64,000 nt of DNA from VRUE01 sp963762205 (GTDB lineage Bacteria; Actinomycetota; Thermoleophilia; Solirubrobacterales; 70-9): NCBI GenBank assembly GCA_963762205.1, contig CAVXJZ010000002.1:1-64000 (forward strand), given 5' to 3'. Below are positions 8,893-16,415 of this stretch, piece by piece; the stretch's first letter is position 1; each line of letters starts with the position of its first letter. A program made the position numbers and the translations under genes. The notes below the pieces were generated by a model. It did not search any database. It was not told the origin of the DNA and worked only from the letters and a program-made list of their open reading frames with translations.

Positions 8893-8995
8893 CGGGACGG
8901 CCGGATTGAGCTGCGGTGCCCTTCGGCCATCCTCGCTCGTCTCGCGGGGGGGCGGGCAGGTCTTCGAGGGCAACACGGGCCGCTCGGCTCGAACC
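8893..8995 (-). repeat. Split T-loop tRNA-Pro module D (82-nt insert)
   Basis: Read on the minus strand: ccggttcga (a tRNA T-arm up to position 58), then an 82-base insert (8907-8988), then atccggccgtcccg. That last segment is the exact 3' end of the nearby tRNA-Pro(GGG). The insert begins gccgagcggccc and ends accgcagctca, like the inserts in modules B, C and E. No acceptor 5' half, D-arm or anticodon arm is present, so this is not a tRNA gene. On the plus strand, 9027-9049 is an inverted relative of the tRNA-Pro T-arm plus acceptor end (gccggttctcatccggccgt). Confidence 0.8.
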
Positions 8996-9072
8996 GGCTA
9001 TCCGCCTGCGGCTTCGCCGAATCCGGGCCGGTTCTCATCCGGCCGTCCCTCGACCAGGGTGACCGCAGAAGC

Positions 9073-9112
9073 AAAGAGGCCCTGCGACCACACTCGATCG
9101 CAGGACCTCTCT
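9073..9112 (-). terminator. Terminator-like hairpin after module E
   Basis: On the minus strand agaggtcctgcga pairs with tcgcagggcctct, followed by ttgcttctgc. The stem is long and GC-rich with a short T-rich tail. It lies immediately downstream of the tRNA 3'-end copy at 9120-9133. Confidence 0.65.
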
Positions 9113-9119
9113 CTCCAAT

Positions 9120-9222
9120 CGGGACGGCGGGATCGAGCTGCGGTGCCCTTCGGCCATCCTCGCTCGTCTCGCGGGGGAGCGCGTAGGTCTTCGAGGGCAG
9201 CTCAGGCCGCTCGGCTCGAACC
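9120..9222 (-). repeat. Split T-loop tRNA-Pro module E (82-nt insert)
   Basis: Minus strand: ggttcga, then an 82-base insert (9134-9215) starting gccgagcggcc and ending accgcagctcg, then atcccgccgtcccg. The last segment differs at one base from the tRNA-Pro(GGG) 3' end. Insert length equals that of modules B, C and D. It lies between the true tRNA-Pro and module D in the same orientation. Confidence 0.8.
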
Positions 9223-9284
9223 TCGCGGCGGCTCGCTTCCCTCACCGCTTCGCGGGTCCGAACCCCACCGTAGAACGCGAAGAT

Positions 9285-9310
9285 CCCGCAACGGGCTTCG
9301 CCGTTGCGGG
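9285..9310 (-). terminator. Terminator hairpin of tRNA-Pro(GGG)
   Basis: A perfect 10-bp stem, cccgcaacgg (9285-9294) against ccgttgcggg (9301-9310), with a gcttcg loop. It starts 14 bases past the tRNA 3' end on the minus strand and is followed by atcttcgcgttct. Confidence 0.7.
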
Positions 9311-9323
9311 ACCCTCACCTTAT

Positions 9324-9396
9324 CGGGACGGCCGGATTCGAACCGGCGACCCCCTGAACCCCATTCAGGTGCGCTACCGGACTGCGCCACGTCCCG
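9324..9396 (-). tRNA. tRNA-Pro(GGG)
   Basis: A full cloverleaf of 73 nt on the minus strand. It has acceptor cgggacg with cgtcccg, anticodon stem cctga/tcagg around loop atggggt (anticodon GGG), and T-arm gccgg-ttcgaat-ccggc. No CCA is encoded. It is the source of the 3'-end copies at 8893-8906 and 9120-9133. Confidence 0.93.
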
Positions 9397-9445
9397 TACT
9401 GCTCGAAACCTACCTTCTCTGAAGCGAGGGTCGAGGGCCGTGTGG

Positions 9446-9576
9446 GCCCCTGAACCCCATGGAGCTGCGGTCGCCTGCGGCGATCCTCGCTCGTCTCGCG
9501 GACCAACGGGTAGCTCTGCCGCGCGACTGCGTGGGCCGCTCGGCTCAGGTGCGCTACCGGGCTGCGCCACGTCTCG
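9446..9576 (-). pseudogene. tRNA-Pro relic split in the anticodon arm (84-nt insert, module A)
   Basis: The minus strand reads gacgtggcgcag, then cccggtagcgcacctga, matching tRNA-Pro(GGG) through the D-arm and the 5' anticodon stem. An 84-base insert (9461-9544) follows, starting gccgagcggccca and ending accgcagctcc. The tRNA then resumes with atggggttcagggg and breaks off before the T-arm. The split lies between tRNA positions 31 and 32, and the insert is the same kind as in the T-loop modules. It sits upstream of the intact tRNA-Pro(GGG) on the same strand. Confidence 0.8.
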
Positions 9577-9714
9577 TGGGACGGAAACATAACCGTCGGC
9601 TCCGTCGCGTTCTCAAGCCCGGGGAACTCCGGCGACTCCAGCGTTCGTCGGGGAAGCTGAGAAAAGGATGTTTTCGGGCGTAATCAGATGGGCGAAACGG
9701 GTGCCGCATCCGGG
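9577..9714. other. Spacer before tRNA array promoter
   Basis: These 138 bases separate the minus-strand tRNA-Pro unit from the plus-strand array promoter. I see no gene or repeat. Confidence 0.4.
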
Positions 9715-9744
9715 TTGACACCTCTCTCGCGGGCTGGGTATACT
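9715..9744 (+). promoter_or_regulatory. Sigma-70-type promoter of the tRNA array
   Basis: TTGACA (9715-9720) and TATACT (9739-9744) are separated by 18 bases, close to consensus. The first tRNA starts 11 bases after the -10 box. A promoter this good in such GC-rich DNA suggests strong, growth-coupled transcription of the array. Confidence 0.85.
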
Positions 9745-9754
9745 TGTGGCCTAC

Positions 9755-9828
<74 letters not shown>

Positions 9829-9840
9829 CTTGCCCTGAAG

Positions 9841-9862
9841 CGCCGCCAGATTGGCGGCGTTT
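9841..9862 (+). terminator. Hairpin after initiator tRNA
   Basis: cgccgcca and tggcggcg form an 8-bp stem with loop gat, followed by tttccc. It may act as a processing site or partial terminator after tRNA-fMet. Confidence 0.5.
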
Positions 9863-10047
9863 CCCACGTAGAGGCGGTCCGGAGGGACAGGTGATCTCGC
9901 TCAGTCGATCCAGTTGGCGAGCCGGGTTTGCCCTGGCGGCGATGGACGCTGTCGCGACAGCTGTCCTGGACGGTCGCCGATACGTGGAGCCCGCGGTGGC
10001 GGGCGGGAGCGGAGAGCCGCTAGCACCGGCTTCTCCAGAGGAGCTTC

Positions 10048-10082
10048 CCGCCCGCGGCCCGAGAGGCCCGGGCGGTTTTTTT
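10048..10082 (+). terminator. Strong intrinsic terminator between fMet and Phe tRNAs
   Basis: ccgcccgcggcc pairs with ggcccgggcgg around cgaga, followed by seven T. It ends just before tRNA-Phe, so the rest of the array needs readthrough or its own promoter. The stretch between the two hairpins (9863-10047) shows no convincing gene; a short unrecognised RNA ending at this terminator is possible. Confidence 0.8.
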
Positions 10083-10087
10083 GTCGG

Positions 10088-10160
10088 GGCCAGGTAGCTC
10101 AGTTGGTAGAGCACGTGACTGAAAATCATGGTGTCGGCAGTTCGATTCTGCCCCTGGCCA
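10088..10160 (+). tRNA. tRNA-Phe(GAA)
   Basis: 73 nt; acceptor ggccagg/cctggcc, anticodon loop ctgaaaa (GAA), T-arm ggcag-ttcgatt-ctgcc, discriminator A. Confidence 0.93.
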
Positions 10161-10204
10161 TGGGCTCTCGCGCGGGTGCGGTTGCGGGAGCGGCGTGATT
10201 TTAG

Positions 10205-10277
10205 AGGTCCGTAGCTCAACTGGTAGAGCACCGGTCTCCAAAACCGGGGGTTGGGGGTTCAAGTCCCTCCGGGCCTG
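10205..10277 (+). tRNA. tRNA-Trp(CCA)
   Basis: 73 nt; acceptor aggtccg/cgggcct with one G:U pair, anticodon loop ctccaaa (CCA), discriminator G. Confidence 0.93.
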
Positions 10278-10295
10278 TTTGGAGGGGAGCCGAAA

Positions 10296-10367
10296 GCCCC
10301 GATCGTCTAGCGGCTAGGACACCACTCTTTCAAGGTGGCGGCCGGGGTTCGATTCCCCGTCGGGGCG
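10296..10367 (+). tRNA. tRNA-Glu(TTC)
   Basis: 72 nt; acceptor gccccga/tcggggc, anticodon loop ctttcaa (TTC), T-loop ttcgatt. Confidence 0.93.
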
Positions 10368-10402
10368 TGGTTTTTTGAGCGATAGGTTGTTCAGTGGATA
10401 AA

Positions 10403-10476
10403 GGGGCTGTAGCTCAGTCGGTTAGAGTGCCGGTCTGTCACACCGGAGGTCGCGAGTTCGAGTCTCGTCAGCCCCG
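10403..10476 (+). tRNA. tRNA-Asp(GTC)
   Basis: 74 nt; acceptor ggggctg/cagcccc, anticodon loop ctgtcac (GTC), discriminator G as expected for Asp. Confidence 0.93.
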
Positions 10477-10547
10477 CTGAGCAGTTGTAGTTGATTGACA
10501 TCGATGCAGGTCGGCCCGCCGCGGCACGCGGTGGGTCACGGGTGTGA

Positions 10548-10620
<73 letters not shown>

Positions 10621-10657
10621 CTGTCGGTCGGGTCTTCGGGCCCGGATGCGGCACCTG

Positions 10658-10741
<84 letters not shown>

Positions 10742-10817
10742 TTACAGAGCCCGCTTCGATCCCATCGGGCCTGCTCGCCCGGTGCCGAGGAGTCGGCCGA
10801 CACGCCTCTGTAGGAAT

Positions 10818-10901
10818 GCCCACGTGCTGGAATTGGTAGACAGGCTGGTTTGAGGGACCAGTGCCGGAAACGGCGTACAGGTTCGAGTCCTGTCGTGGGC
10901 A
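10818..10901 (+). tRNA. tRNA-Leu(GAG)
   Basis: 84 nt with a long variable arm (gccggaaacggc); anticodon loop tttgagg (GAG), acceptor gcccacg/cgtgggc. Confidence 0.92.
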
Positions 10902-10933
10902 CTTCCGCTGGACGGCCGGTCAGGGAGGGGCGC

Positions 10934-11007
10934 GCGCCCGTAGCTCAATTGGATAGAGCGCTTGACTACGGATCAAGAGGTTGGGGGTTCGAGTCCCTCC
11001 GGGCGCA
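10934..11007 (+). tRNA. tRNA-Arg(ACG)
   Basis: 74 nt; anticodon loop ctacgga (ACG, normally edited to ICG), acceptor gcgcccg/cgggcgc. Confidence 0.92.
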
Positions 11008-11040
11008 TCTCTGGATCCTTCGGGTTTGACAGTGGGACGC

Positions 11041-11114
11041 GGGCGCGTAGCTCAGTTGGTTAGAGCGCTACGTTGACATCGTAGAGGTCAGAGGTTCGAG
11101 TCCTCTCGCGCCCA
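11041..11114 (+). tRNA. tRNA-Val(GAC)
   Basis: 74 nt; anticodon loop ttgacat (GAC), acceptor gggcgcg/cgcgccc, discriminator A. Confidence 0.92.
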
Positions 11115-11138
11115 TCGTGTTGATCGATCGGAAGGACC

Positions 11139-11211
<73 letters not shown>

Positions 11212-11223
11212 CTTACGAGACAC

Positions 11224-11296
11224 GCCACCTTAGCTCAGCTGGTAGAGCACGTCACTCGTAATGACGGGGTCGTCGGTTCGATTCCGACAGGTGGCT
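11224..11296 (+). tRNA. tRNA-Thr(CGT)
   Basis: 73 nt; acceptor gccacct/aggtggc, anticodon loop ctcgtaa (CGT). Confidence 0.92.
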
Positions 11297-11326
11297 CTGG
11301 GGTGAGGTCCGGTTCTCGCCGCCCTT

Positions 11327-11399
11327 TGCCCCGTGGTGTAACTGGCAACACGCCTGACTCTGGATCAGAAGAGTCTAGGTTCGAGCCCTAGCGGGGCAA
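11327..11399 (+). tRNA. tRNA-Gln(CTG)
   Basis: 73 nt; acceptor tgccccg/cggggca with the weak first pair usual for Gln, anticodon loop ctctgga (CTG). Confidence 0.92.
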
Positions 11400-11436
11400 C
11401 TCAGGGGCGCCGGTCCGGAAGGTCGGCGGTCCGCTT

Positions 11437-11522
11437 GGAGGGATGGCCGAGCGGCTTAAGGCGGCGCCCTGCTAAGGCGTTGGGTCGAAAGACCCGCGTG
11501 GGTTCGAATCCCACTCCCTCCG
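11437..11522 (+). tRNA. tRNA-Ser(GCT)
   Basis: 86 nt with a long variable arm (gggtcgaaagaccc); anticodon loop ctgctaa (GCT), acceptor ggaggga/tccctcc, discriminator G. It is followed by module F, which repeats its 3' end. Confidence 0.93.
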
Positions 11523-11550
11523 TTGGAAGAAGGACGTGATGGTTCTGGGG

Positions 11551-11660
11551 ATCGAACCCACGCGAGCTCGCGAAGGAGATCGTAGCGTGGGTTTGAGCCG
11601 AGCGTAGCCGAAGGCGGAGCGAGACGACCGAGCGAAGCGAGGTCGATCCCACTCCCTCCG
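11551..11660 (+). repeat. Split T-loop tRNA-Ser module F (49-nt insert)
   Basis: It starts with an inverted T-arm (atcgaacccacgcg), then the direct T-arm gcgtgggtttga, a 49-base insert (11597-11645) starting gccgagcg and ending gaggtcg, and finally atcccactccctccg. The last segment is the exact 3' end of the preceding tRNA-Ser(GCT). The insert is shorter but keeps gagacgaccgagcgaa, close to the gagacgaccgagga block of the 82-nt inserts. No 5' tRNA half is present. Confidence 0.78.
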
Positions 11661-11692
11661 TTGGTCGCGCCCGCCACGGCGCACGCGATTCT

Positions 11693-11776
11693 GGACGGGT
11701 GGCCGAGTGGCTTAAGGCGCACGATTGGAAATCGTGTGGGTGAAAGCCCGCGTGGGTTCGAATCCCACCCCGTCCG
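11693..11776 (+). tRNA. tRNA-Ser(GGA)
   Basis: 84 nt with a long variable arm; anticodon loop ttggaaa (GGA), acceptor ggacggg/cccgtcc, discriminator G. It is followed by module G. Confidence 0.93.
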
Positions 11777-11799
11777 TTTGAAAGACAGAGGTGCTTCTG

Positions 11800-11928
11800 A
11801 TTCGAACCCACGTGGACTGCGAAGAGGATCGCAGCGTGGGTTCGGCCGAGCGACAAAAGAGTGGACGCGCGATGCGCCCGAGGATTCGCGAGGCTGCCGA
11901 ACGGAGCGAGGTCATCCCACCCCGTCCG
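11800..11928 (+). repeat. Split T-loop tRNA-Ser module G (69-nt insert)
   Basis: An inverted T-arm attcgaacccacg (11800-11812) and a direct T-arm cgtgggttcg can pair to form a hairpin. A 69-base insert (11845-11913) starting gccgagcg and ending gcgaggtc follows, then atcccaccccgtccg, the exact 3' end of tRNA-Ser(GGA). Confidence 0.78.
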
Positions 11929-11978
11929 TTGAACGACAGGTGCTGATCGGCCGACCCCGGCGCCGGCGAGAGGTGGTG

Positions 11979-12052
11979 CGGGGCGTGGCTCAGTCCGGTA
12001 GAGCGCTGCGTTCGGGACGCAGAGGTCCCCGGTTCGAATCCGGGCGCCCCGA
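11979..12052 (+). tRNA. tRNA-Pro(CGG)
   Basis: 74 nt; acceptor cggggcg/cgccccg, anticodon stem-loop ctgcg-ttcggga-cgcag (CGG), T-arm cccgg-ttcgaat-ccggg. It is followed by two full and one degenerate copy of its 3' end. Confidence 0.93.
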
Positions 12053-12090
12053 TTGGGAATCCGCTAATGCGGCCGAGCGTGTGGTTCGCC

Positions 12091-12209
12091 CGGATGAGAA
12101 CCGGAGGTTCGAGCCGAGCGGCCCAGATGGGATTCGCAGAGCACGCGGGTGTTCCGCGAGACGACCGAGGATCGCCGAAGGCGACCGCAGGTCAATCCGG
12201 GCGCCCCGA
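12091..12209 (+). repeat. Split T-loop tRNA-Pro module B (82-nt insert)
   Basis: cggatgagaaccgg then aggttcga, an 82-base insert (12113-12194; gccgagcggccca...accgcaggtca), then atccgggcgccccga, the exact end of tRNA-Pro(CGG) including its discriminator. It is nearly identical to module C, which follows 158 bases later. Confidence 0.82.
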
Positions 12210-12248
12210 TTGGGAAGTCCGCTAATGCGGCCGAGCGTGTGGTTCGCG

Positions 12249-12367
12249 CGGATGAGAACCGGAGGTTCGAGCCGAGCGGCCCAGATGGGAGTCGCAGAGC
12301 ACGCGGGTGTTCCGCGAGACGACCGAGGATCGCCAAAGGCGACCGCAGCTCAATCCGGGCGCCCCGA
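12249..12367 (+). repeat. Split T-loop tRNA-Pro module C (82-nt insert)
   Basis: A second copy of module B, offset by 158 bases. The insert is 12271-12352, 82 bases, with only about three substitutions relative to B. It ends in atccgggcgccccga. The 40-odd bases upstream (ttgggaagtccgctaatgcgg...) are also repeated, so the unit is a true tandem duplication. Confidence 0.82.
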
Positions 12368-12436
12368 TTGGGAAGTCCGCGTATGCGGCCGAGAGGTGAT
12401 GCGACCGGATCTGCGAAGCTCATCCGGGCGCCCCGA
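12368..12436 (+). repeat. Degenerate third tRNA-Pro 3'-end copy
   Basis: This repeats ttgggaagtccgc.tatgcggccgag and then jumps to gcgaagctc followed by atccgggcgccccga (12422-12436). Most of the insert is deleted. It looks like a decayed member of the tandem series. Confidence 0.7.
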
Positions 12437-12461
12437 TTGGTACATGACAACCGTGGCTGTT

Positions 12462-12508
12462 GCCCGGATTGCCGCGGTACGCGACCGGCGATCCGGGCTT
12501 CGTTGTTT
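12462..12508 (+). terminator. Hairpin closing the tRNA-Pro repeat series
   Basis: gcccggat and atccgggc form the outer 8-bp stem with an inner tgccg/cggc helix, followed by ttcgttgttt. It lies just before tRNA-Ser(CGA). Confidence 0.65.
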
Positions 12509-12591
12509 GGAGCGGTGGCAGAATGGCTATTGCACACGCCTCGAAAGCGTGCGTCCGAGAGGACTTGGGGGTTCGAATCCCTCCCGCTCCG
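12509..12591 (+). tRNA. tRNA-Ser(CGA)
   Basis: 83 nt with a long variable arm (gtccgagaggac); anticodon loop ctcgaaa (CGA), acceptor ggagcgg/ccgctcc. Last gene of the array, followed by module H. Confidence 0.93.
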
Positions 12592-12624
12592 TTGTGAGGC
12601 AGGCCCTCCGTGCTCTTGGGAGGG

Positions 12625-12731
12625 GTTCGGACAGAGGGTTCGAGCCGAGCGCGAGACGATGGGCCGCGATGCGTCCTCAAATGGTCCTCGCCGGACGATC
12701 GACCGGAGGGCGGTCAATCCCTCTCGCTCCG
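12625..12731 (+). repeat. Split T-loop tRNA-Ser module H (73-nt insert)
   Basis: agagggttcga, a 73-base insert (12644-12716) starting gccgagcgcgagacga and ending ggcggtca, then atccctctcgctccg. The last segment is the tRNA-Ser(CGA) end with one substitution. The start and end signatures match the other inserts; the middle differs. Confidence 0.75.
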
Positions 12732-12820
12732 CTCGACGCTTGGAGGCGCCGGCGCTCGCGTTGGATGGACCGCAGGGGTCCTCGCCGCGTTCCTGCCGTT
12801 CCGCAACCTCACGCCTCCAC

Positions 12821-14165
12821 GTGACCGACCGCCTCTCGCAGCGCACCATCGCCCTGTTCTGGGCGCCCCTCGCCGCCACCTGGCTCATGATGGGCGTGGA
12901 GGCGCCGTTCCTCGCGGCCGTCATCGCGCGGCACCCCGACGCCACGTTCAACCTGGCGGCCTACGGCGTCGCCTACGCCTTCGCGATCCTCACCGAGGCG
13001 CCGGTCATCATGCTCATGAGCGCCGCCACGGCGCTCGTGCAGGACGGCCACAGCTTCCGGAGCTGCGCAACTTCTCCCGCGCTCCTCGGGCGCCGGCGAC
13101 GACCCTCTCCTGCTCCTGGTCCTGATCCCGCCGGTGTTCCGCTTCGTGATGCTCGACGTCATCGACCTGCCGCCGGAGGTCGCGGATCTCACCTACGGAG
13201 CGCTCTGGTTCCTCCTCCCGTGGCCGGGCGCCATCGGATACCGGCGCTTTCTTCAGGGCGTGCTCATCCGCTCGGGCCGGACCCGGCTGGTGGCCTACGG
13301 CACCGTGGTCCGCGTGGTCGGCCATGGCCGGCACGGCGGCGCTCGTGGCTTCTTCGTGTCTCGACGTCCCGGGCGCGTGGGTGGGCGCCATCGCCCTCTC
13401 GGCCGGCGTGGTGGCCGAGGCGATCGCCGCGCGCGGTCATGGCGGCCGCGACGGTGCGCGCGCTGCTGGCCCGGAGCCGGACGATCCGCCGAGCCCGCCG
13501 ACGCCCTCACGTACCGGGACATCGCCTCGCTTCTACTATCCGCTGGCGCTGACGTCCCTCATCGGGCTCACGGTGCAGCCCATGCTCACGTTCTTCATGG
13601 GGCGCTTGCGTCTCCCGGTGGAGTCGCTGGCGGTCTTCCCGGTGGTGCAGGTCCTGTCGTTCATCTTCCGGTCGGTGGGGCTGGCCTTCAGGACACCGCC
13701 ATCGCCCTCATGGGCGAGCGGCACCGCCACCTCCCGGAGCTGGGCCGCTTCGCCACGGTCCTCGGGCTGGCGGCCTCGGCGGGCCTCGCCCTGGTCGCGT
13801 TCACGCCCCTGGCCGCACGTCTGGTTCCAGGAGATCTCGGGCCTCACGCCGGAGCTGGCGGCCTTCGCCGTCCTGCCGGCCCGCGTCATCGCGCCGCTCC
13901 CGGCCCTCACGGTGCTCCTGTCCCTCCAGCGGGCGATCCTGGTGAACGTGCGCCGCACGCGGCCCATCACGGTGGCCACGCGCCATCGAGGTGGTGGCGA
14001 TCGCCCTGTCGTTCGCGATGCTGGGCTGGGGGCTTCGGCGTGGTGGGCGCCACGGCGGCGTTCGTGGCGTTCGTGGTGGGGCGGGTCGGCGCCAACACTT
14101 CCTGGCCATCCGCTGCCGCCAGACGCGTCGTGGCCACGGCTGCCTCAGCGCCGGCCGCGGGCTGA
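12821..14165 (+). CDS. MATE/ANKH-like polytopic membrane protein (frameshifted)
   Basis: About 445 residues if frames are joined, starting at GTG 12821 (TDRLSQRTIALFWAPLAATW). Readable segments are MMGVEAPFLAAVIARHPDA, FRFVMLDVIDLPPEVADLTY, GYRRFLQGVLIRSGRTRLVA, FYYPLALTSLIGLTVQPM, FPVVQVLSFIFRSVGLAF and GFGVVGATAAFVAFVVGRVG. About twelve hydrophobic helices and paired halves suggest a flippase/exporter of the MOP superfamily; the RRFLQGVLIR stretch recalls ANKH-like proteins. At least four frameshifts break the frame. The exact family and substrate are uncertain. It converges with thrB. Confidence 0.6.
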
Positions 14166-14168
14166 GCG

Positions 14169-15104
14169 TCACACCCGGCGGACGCCCTCGAAGTCGGGCT
14201 CGAGCGCGAAGCCCACGCAGTCCGGGTCGTCGCGCGCCGGCGGCGAAGACCTCGTCGCATGGCGCTCGGCAACCGGTCCGGCGCATCGTCGGGGCGCAGA
14301 GCGGCGATGAGGCCCGGAGCCGCTTCCCGAGATGGTGACGGCCCAGGCGCCGGCGTCGTAGCCGGCGCCCATGGCGTTGTAGCGCCCGGGGATCAGCGGC
14401 AGGCGGTGGGGCACGTGCAGCTCGTCCTCGAACCCGATGCGGATCAGCTCGGGGTCGCCGTCGGCGAGCCCCCGGACGAGGGCGGTGAGGCGGCCGAGCT
14501 GCGCCACCGCCACGTCGTGGGCGACGTGCTTCGGAAGGGCGGCCCGCGCGGCCGCGGTGGAGACCCCGGCCGCGGGCGCGGCGTAGGCGAAGCCGACGTC
14601 AGGTCGAGAGCTCCAGGAGAAGGGCGCGCGGCCCGTCGGCGCCGGGACCACCGCCCGCAGGCCGCCGAGAGCGCAGGGGGCGGCGTTGTCTCCGTGCCCC
14701 TCCTGCGCGCAGGCGTGCGCGGAACGCGTCCTCCTGGCTCCGTCGACAGGCCCAGCGCCGCCGCGGGCCAGCTCGTGGCCCGCCACCATCGCCGCCGCCG
14801 AGGAGCCGAGGCCCGCGGGCCACGCGGGATCTCCGAGTGGAGGCGGAGCGTCCCGCCGGGCTCGGCCCCGGCCCGCGTCCATCACGCGCGGAGAACGACC
14901 GCGGACGCAGAAGTCGTCGTCCGGCGTCTCCGTCGAGCCGCGCGAGCGTGCCGGTGCGCTCCACCTCGAGCGTCCGCCGTCGCCGGGCTCGAAGTGCGGC
15001 CTCGAGGTAGCGGTCCAGCGCCAGGCCGAGCGTGTCGAAGCCCGCGCCCAGGTTGGACGTGGAGCAGGGTACGCGGACGCTGCGCCGGCGACGGCTCGCG
15101 TCAT
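14169..15104 (-). CDS. thrB: Homoserine kinase (frameshifted)
   Basis: GHMP-type kinase that phosphorylates homoserine, the step before threonine synthase. Readable motifs are the ATP-binding loop GLGSSAAAMVAGHELA, GHGDNAAPCALGGLRAVVP, the central HDVAVAQLGRLTALVRGLAD and a C-terminal NAMGAGYDAGAWAVTISGSG (GHMP motif 3). It starts MTRAVAGAAS at 15104; the ATG overlaps the stop of thrC (ATGA). The joined length of about 310 residues is normal. Several single-base shifts occur in the first half and near 14290. The operon order thrC-thrB fits a threonine biosynthesis unit. Confidence 0.85.
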   Translation of the reverse strand: MTRAVAGAASAYPAPRPTWARASTRSAWRWTATSRPHFEPGDGGRSRWSAPARSRGSTETPDDDFCVRGRSPRVMDAGRGRARRDAPPPLGDPAWPAGLGSSAAAMVAGHELARGGAGPVDGARRTRSAHACAQEGHGDNAAPCALGGLRAVVPAPTGRAPFSWSSRPDVGFAYAAPAAGVSTAAARAALPKHVAHDVAVAQLGRLTALVRGLADGDPELIRIGFEDELHVPHRLPLIPGRYNAMGAGYDAGAWAVTISGSGSGPHRRSAPRRCAGPVAERHATRSSPPARDDPDCVGFALEPDFEGVRRV

Positions 15105-16415
15105 GCGGCGTGACTCCGTCCAGGAGGAGTCGCGCGCAGCGCGCCTGGGTCGGCGGGGATGATCGGCCATGTGCTCGGCCCGGTCGAGGGTGCGCTCAGC
15201 GCCGGCGGGGAGCGGACCGCGCGTCCCGGTGGCCTGCTCCACCACGTCGGGGAACTTGGCGGGGTGGGCGGTGGCCAGCACCACCCACGGGCCGGTCCGC
15301 CGGCTCCGCGCTCGCCCTCTCCATGGCCGCACCACGCCACCGCGGCGTGGGGGTCCAGGACGTATCCGGTGCGCTCGTGCGACCTCGGCGATGCAGCGCC
15401 CGGGTCTCGGCGTCGTCACGTCGACACGCCGCGCACGTCCCGGCGGAGCGCGTCGACGTCGTCGTCGTACAGCCAACGGATGCGCTCCAGGTTGCTGGGG
15501 TCGCCCACGTCCATGGCGTTGGACAGCGTCGGCACGGACGGGACGGGGCCGGAAGGCGCCGGCGTCCAGGTAGTCGGGGAAGACGTCGGTTGCGGTTCAT
15601 CGCCGCGACGAAGCCGGCGTGCGGGCATGCCGGCCCGGTGGGCCAGCAGCCGGCGCACAGGTTGCCCAGGTTGCCCGACGGGCACGACGAAGGTGGGCGG
15701 GCGCGCCGTCCCATCCGAGCCGGGCCGCCGCGTGCACGTAGTAGAAGCGCCTGGGGAAGGAGCCGGCCCACGTTGATGGAGTTGGCCGACGTCAGCCCGC
15801 AGCGCCCGGCGCAGATCCGCGTCGGCGAAGGCGGCCTTGGCCAGGCGCTGGCAGTCGTCGAAGGTGCCCGTCCACGGCGACGGCGCGTCGACGTTGCCGC
15901 CGAGCGTGGTCATCTGCCTGCGTTGGCGCTCGCTGATCCCGTCCCGCGGGAAAGAGGACCACGACCCTGTAGCCGGTCAGGCCGTGGAAGGCCGCGGCCA
16001 CGGCGCCCCCGGTGTCGCCGGACGTGGCGACCAGGACGGTGCGCGGGTCGCGCGCCGCCGTCAGAGCCGGCCATGGCGCGGGCCATGAAGCGTGCGCCCA
16101 CGTCCTTGAAGGCGAGGCTGGGGCCGTGGAAGAGCTCGAGCACGTGGACGCCGTCCTCCACCTCCACCAGCGGACGGGGAAGTCCAGCGCATCCGTGGTG
16201 ATCCGCCGGATGACGTCCGCCGGGAGCATGCCGCCGATGAGGCGCTCGCGCGGCCCAGGCCGCCGGTGTCGGGGAAGGGGGCGCCCGCGTGGCAGCGGCG
16301 AGCGCCCCCAGTCGCACGGCTCAGGAACGTAGAGGCCGCCGTCCGGGGGCGAGGCCCCGGAAGAGGGCCTCCGAAAGTCGACGGGCCCTGAGCCGCGGGT
16401 GCTCTCGAAACGGAT
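15101..16415 (-). CDS. thrC: Threonine synthase (frameshifted)
   Basis: PLP enzyme converting phosphohomoserine to threonine. In order, the joined frames give FESTRGSGPVDF, PDGGLYVPE, HVLELFHGPSLAFKDVGARF (PLP lysine in FKDVG), VLVATSGDTGGAVAAAFHGL, GGNVDA, TFDDCQRLAKAAFADADLR and SVPTLSNAMDVGDPSNLERI. The C-terminus is IPADPGALRA, ending in a TGA that overlaps the thrB ATG. About 438 residues. The N-terminal frame has ATC (16415-16413) where ATG is expected, so the start is uncertain. One shift lies in a ccc-g-tcgggc context in the PSGNLGNL region, the same context as a shift in uvrA. The gene starts 15 bases after the S9 peptidase stop. Confidence 0.85.

Noticed and set aside
9461..9544. 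Group I intron in the anticodon loop
   Set aside because: 84 nt is far below the size of a group I catalytic core, and no P/Q/R/S-type segments are visible.
8549..9592. Long overlapping frames on both strands in the tRNA-Pro repeat region
   Set aside because: They arise from GC-rich tRNA-derived repeats; the peptides (such as GSNPAVPIG) are the familiar false translations of tRNA T-arms.
9829..10087. SRP, tmRNA or RNase P RNA gene between tRNA-fMet and tRNA-Phe
   Set aside because: None of the conserved core motifs of these RNAs could be found; only two hairpins are supported.
11661..12824. A 387-codon open frame across tRNA genes and modules
   Set aside because: It translates tRNA-Ser, tRNA-Pro and the repeats themselves; periodic peptide repeats reflect the 158-bp tandem unit, not a protein.
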